Origin: JAUIKM01 sp964445695
GTDB lineage: Bacteria; Bacteroidota; Ignavibacteria; Kapaibacteriales; UBA7675
Length of the DNA: 64,000 nt
Assembly: GCA_964445695.1 (NCBI GenBank)
Contig: CAYULF010000022.1
Span: 1-64,000, forward strand
Direction of reading: 5' to 3'
Part shown: positions 53,727-61,272 of the stretch, piece by piece
Position numbering within the stretch: the first letter of the stretch is position 1
How the letters are laid out: each line of letters starts with the position of its first letter
The notes under the pieces: model-generated
What the model was told of the DNA's origin: nothing
The model's input: the letters and a program-made list of their open reading frames with translations, nothing else
Database searches by the model: none
Position numbers and translations under genes: made by a program

Positions 53727-53852
53727 GTGAAAATACACGAGGAAAGCAGTAGTGTTCAACAAAAATATCAGGAACAGGCCGGCTTGTTTGCTTCCCTGAT
53801 GTATCTTGTTGCAGAATCGAACAATTGTGCTGATTGGAAGCCGAGGACCTGA
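53727..53852 (+). pseudogene. Possible 5' part of a frameshifted small gene
   Basis: From GTG 53727 a protein-like stretch (VQQKYQEQAGLFASLMYLVA) ends at a stop at 53850-53852. The next frame opens immediately at 53834 and continues with EAEDLTRKYPMEVEW into the 53867 gene. A single one-base shift near 53838 would join them. It could equally be two separate small genes or chance. Confidence 0.3.
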
Positions 53853-53866
53853 CGCGGAAATATCCC

Positions 53867-54259
53867 ATGGAAGTTGAATGGGTCATGAAGTTGCCTGAGG
53901 GGTTGGACCGGAGTGTAATAAACAGCGTGATCGTGAAATTGTTAAAGATAGATTCGGCCGATACCAGGTATTCTGATTGCGACATCTGTGATGCGATGGG
54001 CGAGGTGTTTTTCAGGATGGGGCACAGACCTGAGCCGCTCTATCAGCCAACAATTGATTTACTGGACAAATGGGTTTGTTCTGTCTGGAGACTGAAAGAC
54101 GAAGATCTCGTTGATTGTCTGGCAGTGCTTCTGGCGAGTTTTCCACTTGTTAACAGTCGGAGGCTTCTGACTGAATCATTGCCGGGTGCGGACCTTGACC
54201 CGAAAATTGCGGCCATACTGCAAGAAACTGCCGATTCTATTGCGAAAAATGCAGGTTGA
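53867..54259 (+). CDS. Small hypothetical acidic protein
   Basis: The ATG at 53867 gives 130 residues (a TTG at 53834 adds 11). Not recognised. It is mostly helical by composition (VINSVIVKLLKID, IDLLDKWVCSVWRL, LVDCLAVLLASFPLV), rich in Asp and Leu, has two cysteines in DICD-like context (CDICDAMG) and no signal peptide or membrane segment. It resembles small cytoplasmic immunity-type or helical-repeat proteins only in general character. It may be the intact 3' part of a gene whose 5' part lies out of frame at 53727. Codon use is somewhat more AT-rich than its neighbours, which could mean recent arrival. Confidence 0.5.
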   Translation: MEVEWVMKLPEGLDRSVINSVIVKLLKIDSADTRYSDCDICDAMGEVFFRMGHRPEPLYQPTIDLLDKWVCSVWRLKDEDLVDCLAVLLASFPLVNSRRLLTESLPGADLDPKIAAILQETADSIAKNAG

Positions 54260-54447
54260 AAACTACTTCTGAATTTCAACCGGATCATGAAGAAAAGATA
54301 GGATGAGCTCCCTTTTGTGCGGCTGGCAGCTTGAAAACAAGAACGAATTTGCCGGTGATAATGACAAAACGTAAGCTGGTTAAACCGATGGAAGCCTGCA
54401 GTGGTTTGTGCAGAGAGATTAATCTTTCGACTTAAACAACTGGTCTC

Positions 54448-55212
54448 TCAAGAGTCCAGGCTGTCGCCTCGTCTCGTCAATATCTCCTCAACCCGCCTGA
54501 CATCTTCCGGCTGGTCGACCGCGTACAACTCGTCCGTGCATTCGATGCAGTAATAGTGCGCTCCGTCTTCCATCAGACGCAGTTGTTCCAACTGCTCCGC
54601 GCGCTCCAGCGGCGAAGTCGAAAGGCTGCCGAAACGCTCAAGCGCGCGGCGTCGATAAGCGTACAAACCGATGTGCTGAAAATAATCTACCGCTTGATCA
54701 GCGTCGCGTCTGAAGGGGATGGGACTGCGTGAAAAATAGAGCGCGCGGCCGTCGGCGGCGCGCGCCACTTTAACGATAGCCGGGTGTTCAATGTCGGCCG
54801 CGGAGACAATGCGGCGCACAGGCGTGCTCACGTCTGCCTCGGGTCGATCCGCCAATGCATGTACCAGTTCGTCCACCAGACCGCCGCGCAGCAGCGGTTC
54901 GTCGCCCTGAATGTTAACCACGATGTCGGCCGGCGCGTCCAGCAGAGCCAGCGCGCCGATGATGCGATCCGTGCCGGATGCAAACGCGCCGTGCGGTTTT
55001 AACACCTGCGCGCCGAAGCCGGCGGCGCAGGCGCGAATGCGCTCGTCGTCAGTGGCGATGTACACCGCGGACAGCGACTCCGCCTGCATCGCCGCACGCC
55101 AGACGTATTCGATCATAGGTTTGCCGTTGATCTGCGCCAGCGGTTTGCCCGGAAAGCGCGAGGAGTCGTAGCGCGCCGGGATGATGGCCACGGCGGTGAG
55201 AGTCGGGTTCAT
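54448..55212 (-). CDS. kdsB: CMP-KDO synthetase
   Basis: 254 residues, the normal length for KdsB. Motifs are IIPARYDSSRFPGKPLA (nucleotide-binding loop), MIEYVWRAA, YIATDDERI, ASGTDRI, VVNIQGDEPLL, ALYFSRSPIPF, HIGLYAYRR and EQLEQLRLMEDG. The enzyme activates 3-deoxy-D-manno-octulosonate with CTP before its transfer to lipid A, so the organism makes LPS. It lies 17 nt downstream of the acyltransferase gene on the same strand and is probably co-transcribed with it. Both act on the envelope. Confidence 0.95.
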   Translation of the reverse strand: MNPTLTAVAIIPARYDSSRFPGKPLAQINGKPMIEYVWRAAMQAESLSAVYIATDDERIRACAAGFGAQVLKPHGAFASGTDRIIGALALLDAPADIVVNIQGDEPLLRGGLVDELVHALADRPEADVSTPVRRIVSAADIEHPAIVKVARAADGRALYFSRSPIPFRRDADQAVDYFQHIGLYAYRRRALERFGSLSTSPLERAEQLEQLRLMEDGAHYYCIECTDELYAVDQPEDVRRVEEILTRRGDSLDS

Positions 55213-55229
55213 GAGTGTTCCGTGCCTTG

Positions 55230-55988
55230 TCAGCCGTTATGGTGCAGGGAAGTGTCGTTCGGCGTCGCGTCGGTCAAGTGACTGCGAACGCACGCGTCGA
55301 TGTAAGCGTGAATAGTGCTCATCATGCTTTGTTCGGCGGCACGGTCGGGCGCCGCGAGAGGCGGCAGCGCGTCGCCGATGTAGACGTGTACGTCGCCGCC
55401 GCGGATGGTCGACGCGCCGCGCGGCATGACGCTGTGATTGCCGGCAATGGCCACGGGGACCACCGCCTTGCCGGCGCGCGAGGCCAGCATAAACGCGCCG
55501 CGTTTGAAATCGGCCGTCAGACCGTCTTCCGAGCGGCGACCCTCGGGAAACACCAGTACCGAAGCGCCGGCGCGAATCACTTCAACCGCCTGCTGCATAC
55601 TCTGCATGCCGCGCCGCGGATCCGACCTGTCCACCGCGATAAACGGCGATTTACGCAGCTGAAAGCCGAACAGCGGAATCTTTTCGAGTTCCTGTTTGTA
55701 GATGATCCGCACGTCGTCGTCCAGCGCGGCCAGAATGACGGGAATGTCGAAGTAGGACGTGTGGTTGGCCGTGTAGACAAAACTCTGGCGTCGTTCCGCA
55801 GCCGCCTGCGGCACCCGGCCATGCACGTGCACGCGAATGCCCGCGATGCGCAGCAGCGCCCGCGACCAGCTGCGCGCCAGCACAATATAACTGCGGCCGT
55901 GCCGGTCAAAAGGCATTGCCAGCAGCGCCGCGAGGCTGTAGCCGACGGTTACGAGCGCAATTCCGATTTTGCGAAGGGCGTTGAGCAT
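55230..55988 (-). CDS. plsC: 1-acyl-sn-glycerol-3-phosphate acyltransferase
   Basis: The ATG at 55988 (252 residues) starts a hydrophobic N-terminal segment (IGIALVTVGYSLAALLAM), as usual for PlsC; a frame open to 56198 is not protein-like. HX4D motif NHTSYFDIP (about 85-92), YKQELEKIPLFGF, VDRSDPRRG and FPEGRRSEDG (the E-G-x-R motif) are present, in the standard order and spacing. The enzyme acylates lysophosphatidic acid to phosphatidic acid at the inner membrane for phospholipid synthesis. kdsB follows at 17 nt. Other lysophospholipid acceptors are possible. Confidence 0.88.
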   Translation of the reverse strand: MLNALRKIGIALVTVGYSLAALLAMPFDRHGRSYIVLARSWSRALLRIAGIRVHVHGRVPQAAAERRQSFVYTANHTSYFDIPVILAALDDDVRIIYKQELEKIPLFGFQLRKSPFIAVDRSDPRRGMQSMQQAVEVIRAGASVLVFPEGRRSEDGLTADFKRGAFMLASRAGKAVVPVAIAGNHSVMPRGASTIRGGDVHVYIGDALPPLAAPDRAAEQSMMSTIHAYIDACVRSHLTDATPNDTSLHHNG

Positions 55989-56068
55989 GTGCAAATGTAC
56001 ATAATTCGCCGCTTTGCGGCGCGTGCCGCGGAACGCCTGAGACTGGCGCGGCGGCTGTCCGCGGACAA

Positions 56069-56107
56069 CTCTGTGACAAACAAAAAAAGGAAGCCCACCG
56101 ACAGGTG
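56069..56107 (-). repeat. Hairpin-plus-tail intergenic repeat, minus-strand member
   Basis: Read on the minus strand: CACCTGTCGGTG hairpin, then GGGCTTCCTTTTTTTGTTTG, then TCAC. A weak match to the family, between plsC and the methyltransferase gene. Confidence 0.3.
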
Positions 56108-56151
56108 AGGCGAATTTGTGCGGCCGCCACAGGCGGCGAACACAAGGTGCG

Positions 56152-56811
56152 ATGGACGACAAAAAGGAAACCGGGATGAAGGAAACAGAGGTCAGCAAAG
56201 CCGACTACTGGGCCGGCCGCTATCGCAAGGGTGAAACCGCATGGGATCTGGGCGCGCCCTGTACCGTATTTCAGGATGCGCTTTCGCGGGGACTGCTGCC
56301 GTTTCCCGGTGAGCCGGATAAAGCCCCGCACCTTCTGACGCCCGGCTGCGGCAACGGATACGACGCCGAAATGTTTGCCCGCCGCGGTTACCGCGTGACG
56401 GCGTTGGATTTTGCGCCCGAACCGCTTGCCAACCTGCGGCAACGCATCGAAGGGGAAGAGCTGCAGTTGGAAACCCTGTGCCGCGACGTGTTTGCATTGA
56501 CGCCGGCCGATCTGGCTCCTGTAGATATTGTCCTGGAATACACGATGTACTGCGCCATCGATCCGCTGCGCCGTGAGGAATACCTGGCCGTGCTTGCCGC
56601 ATTGCTGCGTCCCGGCGCAGTTGTGGCCGCCCTGCTTTTTCCGCTTGGAAGGCCGCAGGATGGACCGCCCTTTGCGATTGACCCGGACGAGTACGAACAA
56701 CAATGGGCCGTCCACGGCTTGCGGGTGATGCATCGTGAGACGCCGCGCGCATCACATCCGGCCCGTGCCGGCAAAGAATTGTTGATGATATTGCGCAAAA
56801 GCAGCGTCTGA
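56152..56811 (+). CDS. TPMT-family SAM-dependent methyltransferase
   Basis: The ATG at 56152 has AAGG upstream (219 residues). YWAGRYRKGETAWDLGAPCTVF and LTPGCGNGYDAEMFARRGYRVTALD carry the thiopurine-methyltransferase-like N-terminal W-x-x-G pattern and the GxGxG-type SAM loop. LEYTMYCAIDPLRREEY matches the family's following helix. In bacteria such proteins methylate thiols, selenite, tellurite or halides; the substrate cannot be told. It leads a plus-strand group with rhodanese and thioredoxin, which hints at sulfur-related chemistry (inference). Confidence 0.78.
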   Translation: MDDKKETGMKETEVSKADYWAGRYRKGETAWDLGAPCTVFQDALSRGLLPFPGEPDKAPHLLTPGCGNGYDAEMFARRGYRVTALDFAPEPLANLRQRIEGEELQLETLCRDVFALTPADLAPVDIVLEYTMYCAIDPLRREEYLAVLAALLRPGAVVAALLFPLGRPQDGPPFAIDPDEYEQQWAVHGLRVMHRETPRASHPARAGKELLMILRKSSV

Positions 56812-56900
56812 CGGCCGGGCGGACCCGGCATAATAGTTGGGCCGCTGATACGTTTTCCAGCATTATTTATCGGGCAGAAGTTTGAAATACGGGAGTTATC

Positions 56901-57212
56901 ATGTCAGTACCAACCATTAGTGCGGCGGAGCTGAGTCAAAAAATTCAGGCGGGTGAAAAACTGCAAATTCTGGACGTGCGCGAGCCGATGGAACGCGCCG
57001 AAAGCCACATCCCCGACACGGCGCACATCCCGCTGGGTTTCCTGCCCGGACGCTATTCCGAGCTGCAAGTAGCCGATGGCGAAAAACTCTACATTTACTG
57101 TCGCAGCGGCGCTCGCAGCGCCAGCGCCTGCAGTTTCCTGCGCGAAAAAGGCATCGACGCGGTCAACGTTTCAGGCGGCATTCTGGCCTGGGGCAAACTG
57201 CCGAACAACTGA
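56901..57212 (+). CDS. Single-domain rhodanese-like sulfurtransferase
   Basis: 103 residues with GGGAG before the ATG. ISAAELSQKIQ, ILDVREPMERAESHIPDTAHIPLG, YCRSGARSASACSFL and VNVSGGILAW are the expected rhodanese signatures, with catalytic Cys at about 67 in CRSGAR. Single-domain members of this length (GlpE/PspE-like) move sulfane sulfur between thiols in the cytoplasm. The thioredoxin gene starts 65 nt after it, so it could reduce or receive sulfur from it. Confidence 0.9.
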   Translation: MSVPTISAAELSQKIQAGEKLQILDVREPMERAESHIPDTAHIPLGFLPGRYSELQVADGEKLYIYCRSGARSASACSFLREKGIDAVNVSGGILAWGKLPNN

Positions 57213-57277
57213 TCAATTTGAAATACCATGGCCATGCCGACGAACAGCGTCGCGGCCGTACATATCTGGAGTCCAAT

Positions 57278-57601
57278 ATGTCTGCAACTCTTCCGGCTTC
57301 GTTTGACGAAATGCTGAAAGCCGCCGGTAAACCGGTTCTGGTCGACTTCTGGGCCGAATGGTGCCCGCCATGCAAGGCGCTGGCCCCGACGCTGGAGCAA
57401 CTGGCGCGCGAGGCCGACGGCCGTTTTGTCGTGGCCAAGGTCAACGTCGATCAAAAGCCCGACCTGGCCGCCCGTTTCAACGTCAGATCGATTCCCACGC
57501 TCATCCTGTTTGACGGCGAAAACATTCTGTGGCAGGGCGTCGGCGCGATGCCTCTGGCACAACTGCGCAGCGCGGTTAACGATGCCATCGACGGCCGCTG
57601 A
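57278..57601 (+). CDS. Thioredoxin with WCPPC active site
   Basis: The ATG at 57278 follows CTGGAG (107 residues, the usual size). The fold is complete: VLVDFWAEWCPPCKALAP (active-site cysteines at about 29 and 32), VVAKVNVDQKPDLAARFNVRSIPTLILFDG with the cis-proline. The active site reads WCPPC, where canonical thioredoxin has WCGPC. That change usually raises the redox potential toward thioredoxin-like disulfide carriers, so a more specialised partner such as the adjacent rhodanese is possible. It lacks a signal peptide, so it is cytoplasmic. Confidence 0.9.
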   Translation: MSATLPASFDEMLKAAGKPVLVDFWAEWCPPCKALAPTLEQLAREADGRFVVAKVNVDQKPDLAARFNVRSIPTLILFDGENILWQGVGAMPLAQLRSAVNDAIDGR

Positions 57602-57622
57602 GGCGCTGAACGACTGGACTTT

Positions 57623-57690
57623 GCCCCTTTATGCTTCGCTCCAAAGGGCTCGCATAGGGGCTTGCTGACAATTTTGTTTGTCATTGCGTA
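57623..57690 (+). repeat. Hairpin-plus-tail intergenic repeat, fullest member
   Basis: GCCCCTTTATGC pairs with GCATAGGGGC, followed by TTGCTGACAATTTTGTTTG and TCATTG. The tail is the clearest consensus example. It directly follows the thioredoxin gene and may also terminate it. Confidence 0.5.
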
Positions 57691-57965
57691 TCCGGTTCGA
57701 CGTCGTCGAACCGGTCGCGTGTTACGAAAGCGGAATTTGTTAACACCATATTACCCCGCCCGTTTTTGATGGACGCGCCGCGCGTCTGACGCAATTCCAA
57801 CCACCGCAGCGGAAATCACGGCCGAAATGTTGCCGATTTGTTTTTGTTTAATTTCCCACGTGTTGCCGATTAAATACCATGCCGGAAATGTCCTGATTTC
57901 AGCTTGTATTCGGCAGGTTTCAGTATAGTGCCAACCCGCACCAGCAGCGCCCCGGGCACCATTTT

Positions 57966-57982
57966 GTTAAACAATATTTAAC
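57966..57982. promoter_or_regulatory. Inverted repeat upstream of the TonB-dependent receptor
   Basis: GTTAAA-caata-TTTAAC, 125 nt before the receptor start. A plausible but unproven operator. Confidence 0.25.
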
Positions 57983-58106
57983 ATGGCGCTAATATCCACC
58001 CCGGTAATTTTGTGACTAGAAATATAGCAACTCTCCTATTGCTTTTCTCCAGTATGCAAGCTGAAACATTGTTTATCTCCCAAAACACAATTACTTGAGC
58101 TCTCTT

Positions 58107-60992
58107 ATGAATGTACGATTCAGTAGGATTGCCATGACGGCAATTCTAGTGGTGGCATTTCTGTGTTCAGGAATCCCGGCCTTTGCGCAAGGCACCGGCA
58201 TCATTACAGGAACTGTTGTAAACAAGGCGGACGGCAAGCCGGTGATCGGCGCCACCGTTTTCATCGTCGGCACGAAACTGGGCGGTTTTTCCAACCAGGA
58301 TGGTAAATACACCATCAAGAACGTACCGGTCGGAACTCATGCCCTGAAGATTTCGAGTGTCGGTCTGGCGCCCTACAACGTTACGGACATTGCCGTGTCG
58401 GAGGGCAACGCAACCAAGGTCGACGTGGCCATGGAGACGAACGACGTGACGACGGAAGAAATCGTCGTTACCGCCCGCGTGCTGAAAAACAGCGAGCCGG
58501 TTTTGCTGAGTCAGCGCGCCAAAGCGCCGGCAATGAGCGACGCCATCGGCGCGGACCGCATGGAAAAAGACGGCAGCGGCGATGCCGGCGAGGCTGTATC
58601 CAAGATCACGGGCGCTTCGCTGGTGGACGGCAAATACATCTACGTCCGCGGCCTGGGCGATCGTTATTCGAACGTTCAACTGAACGGCTCATCGCTGCCG
58701 AGCTCGGACCCCAACCGCAAAGCGGTTCAGCTCGACGTATTTCCTTCCAACCTGCTCGACAATATCGTGACCGTTAAAACTTTCACGCCCGACAAACCCG
58801 GCGACTTCACCGGCGGCAGCGTGAACATCGGCACCAAATCTTTCCCGGAACAATTCACGTTCAAACTTGGCGCCAGCGCGACGTTTGACTCGCAGGCCTC
58901 GCTGAACGACAACTTCCTGACCTACGGCACCGGCGACGGCGACTGGCTGGGCAGCGACGACGGTACGCGCGAGCTTCCCGGTTCGGTGGCAAACCTCGCC
59001 AAAGATGAGTTCCCCGAAGTCAACTCGGTGTTCAGCGACGAAGAAGGTGCGAATCTGCTCGACCAGATCACGCGCGAATTCAACCCGGAAATGGATGTGA
59101 ATACCGGCAGCGCGCCTGTCAACCAAAGCTTTTCGCTGGCAATCGGCACAAACGCCGACCTCGGCGGCCGCCAGCTGGGTGTGCTCGGCAGCGTGACCTA
59201 CAAACGCAGCTTCTCTTTTTACGAAAACGGAGAAGCCGGACGCTGGAAACTTACCGGCCCCACGGCCCTGACGCTCAATCGCGAAGCCGATCTCTCGGAT
59301 ACAAAAGGATCGTCCGAAGCGCTCATGAGTGGACTCGCGACCATCGCCTACATGCCCGCCGACAACCACGAAGTAAGTTCGACGGTGATGCTCAGCCAGA
59401 GCGGCACCTCGACGGCGCGCTTTCAGCAGGGTTTCTATTCGACACTGCAGAATCCGGCCACGCAGACATTCCAGACGCGCACGCTGCTCTACAACGAGCG
59501 CAGCGTTATGGCGATTCAGGGCGCGGGTAAACACTACTTCCCGGAACTCGAAGCGACGCCGATTCGCCTGAACTGGAACATTGCAAAAACGACTTCGACG
59601 CAGAATGAACCGGATCTGCGCTTCTTCTCCAACCACTTTTCGGTTGACGAAGACGATCCGACCGATACGAATTTCCGCATTGCAGCTACAAACTACATCG
59701 CTCCTTCGCGCTACTTTCGCGATCTGGAAGACGATATTCTGGAAATGCGTTCCGACCTCGAGATGACGATCGACACGTGGACAAGCAAAACCGGAACGGT
59801 GAAAATCGGCGGTCTGTACAGCAATACCACGCGTGACTTCAACGAGCGTCGCTTCCAGTATAACAGCGGTTCCCAGGGCGTGCCCTACAACGGTTCGCCG
59901 AATGATTTTGTCTCCGGCGACAACGTCGGCATCATCGGAATGCAGGGCAGCTTCTTCACGATGGGCAACAACATTCAGGATGTTTCCGAGCCCAAAAACA
60001 GCTACAAGGGCGAGCAAAACATCAACGCGGCATACGCCATGGTCGACCTGCCCGTGACGGAAGAACTGCGCTTCATCGGCGGCGCCCGCCTGGAAACAAC
60101 CGACATCAGTGTGTTTACGGCGGACGAAGACGCCGAGCGCGCCGACATCGACGAGACCGACATTCTGGGTTCGCTCAACATCGTGTACGCACTGGATGAA
60201 AGTATGAACGTTCGCGCCGCTGCGACGCAGACGCTGGCGCGTCCGACTTTCCGCGAACTGGCTCCTTTCTCCTCGTTCAACTTTATCGGAGACTACATCG
60301 AAACCGGCAATACGGAACTGGAACGCACGACGGTCGTGAACTACGACCTTCGCTGGGAGTGGTTCGTTCGCCCCGGCGAGATTCTGGCGGTCAGCGGATT
60401 CTACAAAGACTTCACGGATCCGATTGAACGAGTCATCCTGAATGAAAACGGCGAAGTCCAATATCAGAATGTCGACAAAGCGACGGTCTACGGCGCTGAG
60501 ATTGAAGCGCGCAAGTCGCTGGACGAGATCAGCGACATGCTGTCCAACTTCCAGATCGGCATGAACTTCACACTGGTGCAATCGCAGGTAGATATTGAAG
60601 CGGAAGAGCTGGAAGTGATCAAAGCATCGGATCCCGAAGCTTCAGACACACGTCAGATGTACGGCCAGTCGCCCTACATTCTGAACATGGATCTTTCCTA
60701 CAGCAACCTCGAATCCGGCACGAACGTCGCGCTGAGCTACAACATCTTCGGCGAGCGCCTTGCCGCTGTGACGCTCGGCGGTACGCCGGACGTGTTTGAA
60801 CAGCCGCGCGGCATTCTGAACCTGACGTTTTCACAAAGTATTACGGACGAGCTTGTCCTGAAGGGCAGCGCCTCCAACCTGTTGGATGCTTCCTACGAGG
60901 AAACGCAGGAGTACCGTGGCACGAGCTACATCTTCCAGCGCTACACCCTCGGCCAGGACTTCAACCTCGGTATCAGCTACTCGATCCAGTAA
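58107..60992 (+). CDS. TonB-dependent receptor with carboxypeptidase-regulatory-like domain
   Basis: The ATG at 58107 (961 residues) is preferred to a TTG four codons earlier. Signal peptide MTAILVVAFLCSGIPAFAQ. The CarboxypepD_reg domain (about 30-110: ITGTVVNKADGKPVIGATVF, GKYTIKNVPVGTHALKISS) is followed by the plug (about 125-270: EEIVVTARV, AVSKITGASLVDGKYIYVRG, GLGDRYSNVQLNG, GDFTGGSVNIGT), then a 22-strand-type barrel ending FNLGISYSIQ. It imports a ligand across the outer membrane with energy from TonB-ExbBD. There is no SusD partner. The next gene on the same strand encodes a secreted repeat protein that may capture the ligand (inference). Confidence 0.92.
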   Translation: MNVRFSRIAMTAILVVAFLCSGIPAFAQGTGIITGTVVNKADGKPVIGATVFIVGTKLGGFSNQDGKYTIKNVPVGTHALKISSVGLAPYNVTDIAVSEGNATKVDVAMETNDVTTEEIVVTARVLKNSEPVLLSQRAKAPAMSDAIGADRMEKDGSGDAGEAVSKITGASLVDGKYIYVRGLGDRYSNVQLNGSSLPSSDPNRKAVQLDVFPSNLLDNIVTVKTFTPDKPGDFTGGSVNIGTKSFPEQFTFKLGASATFDSQASLNDNFLTYGTGDGDWLGSDDGTRELPGSVANLAKDEFPEVNSVFSDEEGANLLDQITREFNPEMDVNTGSAPVNQSFSLAIGTNADLGGRQLGVLGSVTYKRSFSFYENGEAGRWKLTGPTALTLNREADLSDTKGSSEALMSGLATIAYMPADNHEVSSTVMLSQSGTSTARFQQGFYSTLQNPATQTFQTRTLLYNERSVMAIQGAGKHYFPELEATPIRLNWNIAKTTSTQNEPDLRFFSNHFSVDEDDPTDTNFRIAATNYIAPSRYFRDLEDDILEMRSDLEMTIDTWTSKTGTVKIGGLYSNTTRDFNERRFQYNSGSQGVPYNGSPNDFVSGDNVGIIGMQGSFFTMGNNIQDVSEPKNSYKGEQNINAAYAMVDLPVTEELRFIGGARLETTDISVFTADEDAERADIDETDILGSLNIVYALDESMNVRAAATQTLARPTFRELAPFSSFNFIGDYIETGNTELERTTVVNYDLRWEWFVRPGEILAVSGFYKDFTDPIERVILNENGEVQYQNVDKATVYGAEIEARKSLDEISDMLSNFQIGMNFTLVQSQVDIEAEELEVIKASDPEASDTRQMYGQSPYILNMDLSYSNLESGTNVALSYNIFGERLAAVTLGGTPDVFEQPRGILNLTFSQSITDELVLKGSASNLLDASYEETQEYRGTSYIFQRYTLGQDFNLGISYSIQ

Positions 60993-61007
60993 CGCGATCG
61001 GGACTGC

Positions 61008-61062
61008 GGGAAATTCGACGATGCGCACTCTTTCCGGAACAAAACGCATCGTCGAAATTCCC
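61008..61062 (+). terminator. Large hairpin between receptor and secreted repeat gene
   Basis: GGGAAATTCGACGATGCG pairs with CGCATCGTCGAAATTCCC (17 of 18 bases) around a 19-nt loop, 15 nt after the receptor stop. There is no T run, so it may lower rather than end downstream transcription, or protect the receptor mRNA. Confidence 0.5.
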
Positions 61063-61272
61063 GTCGGAGCGATGCCCTCCGAGGCCGGGACAAGCCTAAA
61101 CGCATAGATTAACGCTCCCGCTTTAACACAACACGGCGCTTGAAAAACAACACGTGATTTCACGCTTGCACAAACAAGCGCAGGGAGTCTCTGTGCCTGA
61201 AAATCAGAACTGAGTTCAAAAAGAGTGATAGATACTAACGCCTGTCTCGAACCCTTTCGGAGGTTTTCCTTT

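Larger units (their letters stand above)
53398..53866. other. Spacer after the array
   Basis: 469 nt with a hairpin terminator (53440-53473), the third 30-nt repeat and a possible broken small gene (53727-53852). The terminator and repeat keep the same order as in the copy 6 spacer. Confidence 0.5.
57602..58106. other. Spacer before the TonB-dependent receptor
   Basis: 500 nt with the best hairpin-plus-tail repeat (57623-57690) and an inverted repeat (57966-57982). The stretch from 57900 on is AT-rich, and likely holds the receptor promoter. Confidence 0.5.

Noticed and set aside
58689..60581. 630-codon minus-strand open frame over the TonB receptor
   Set aside because: Antisense shadow of a convincing receptor gene.
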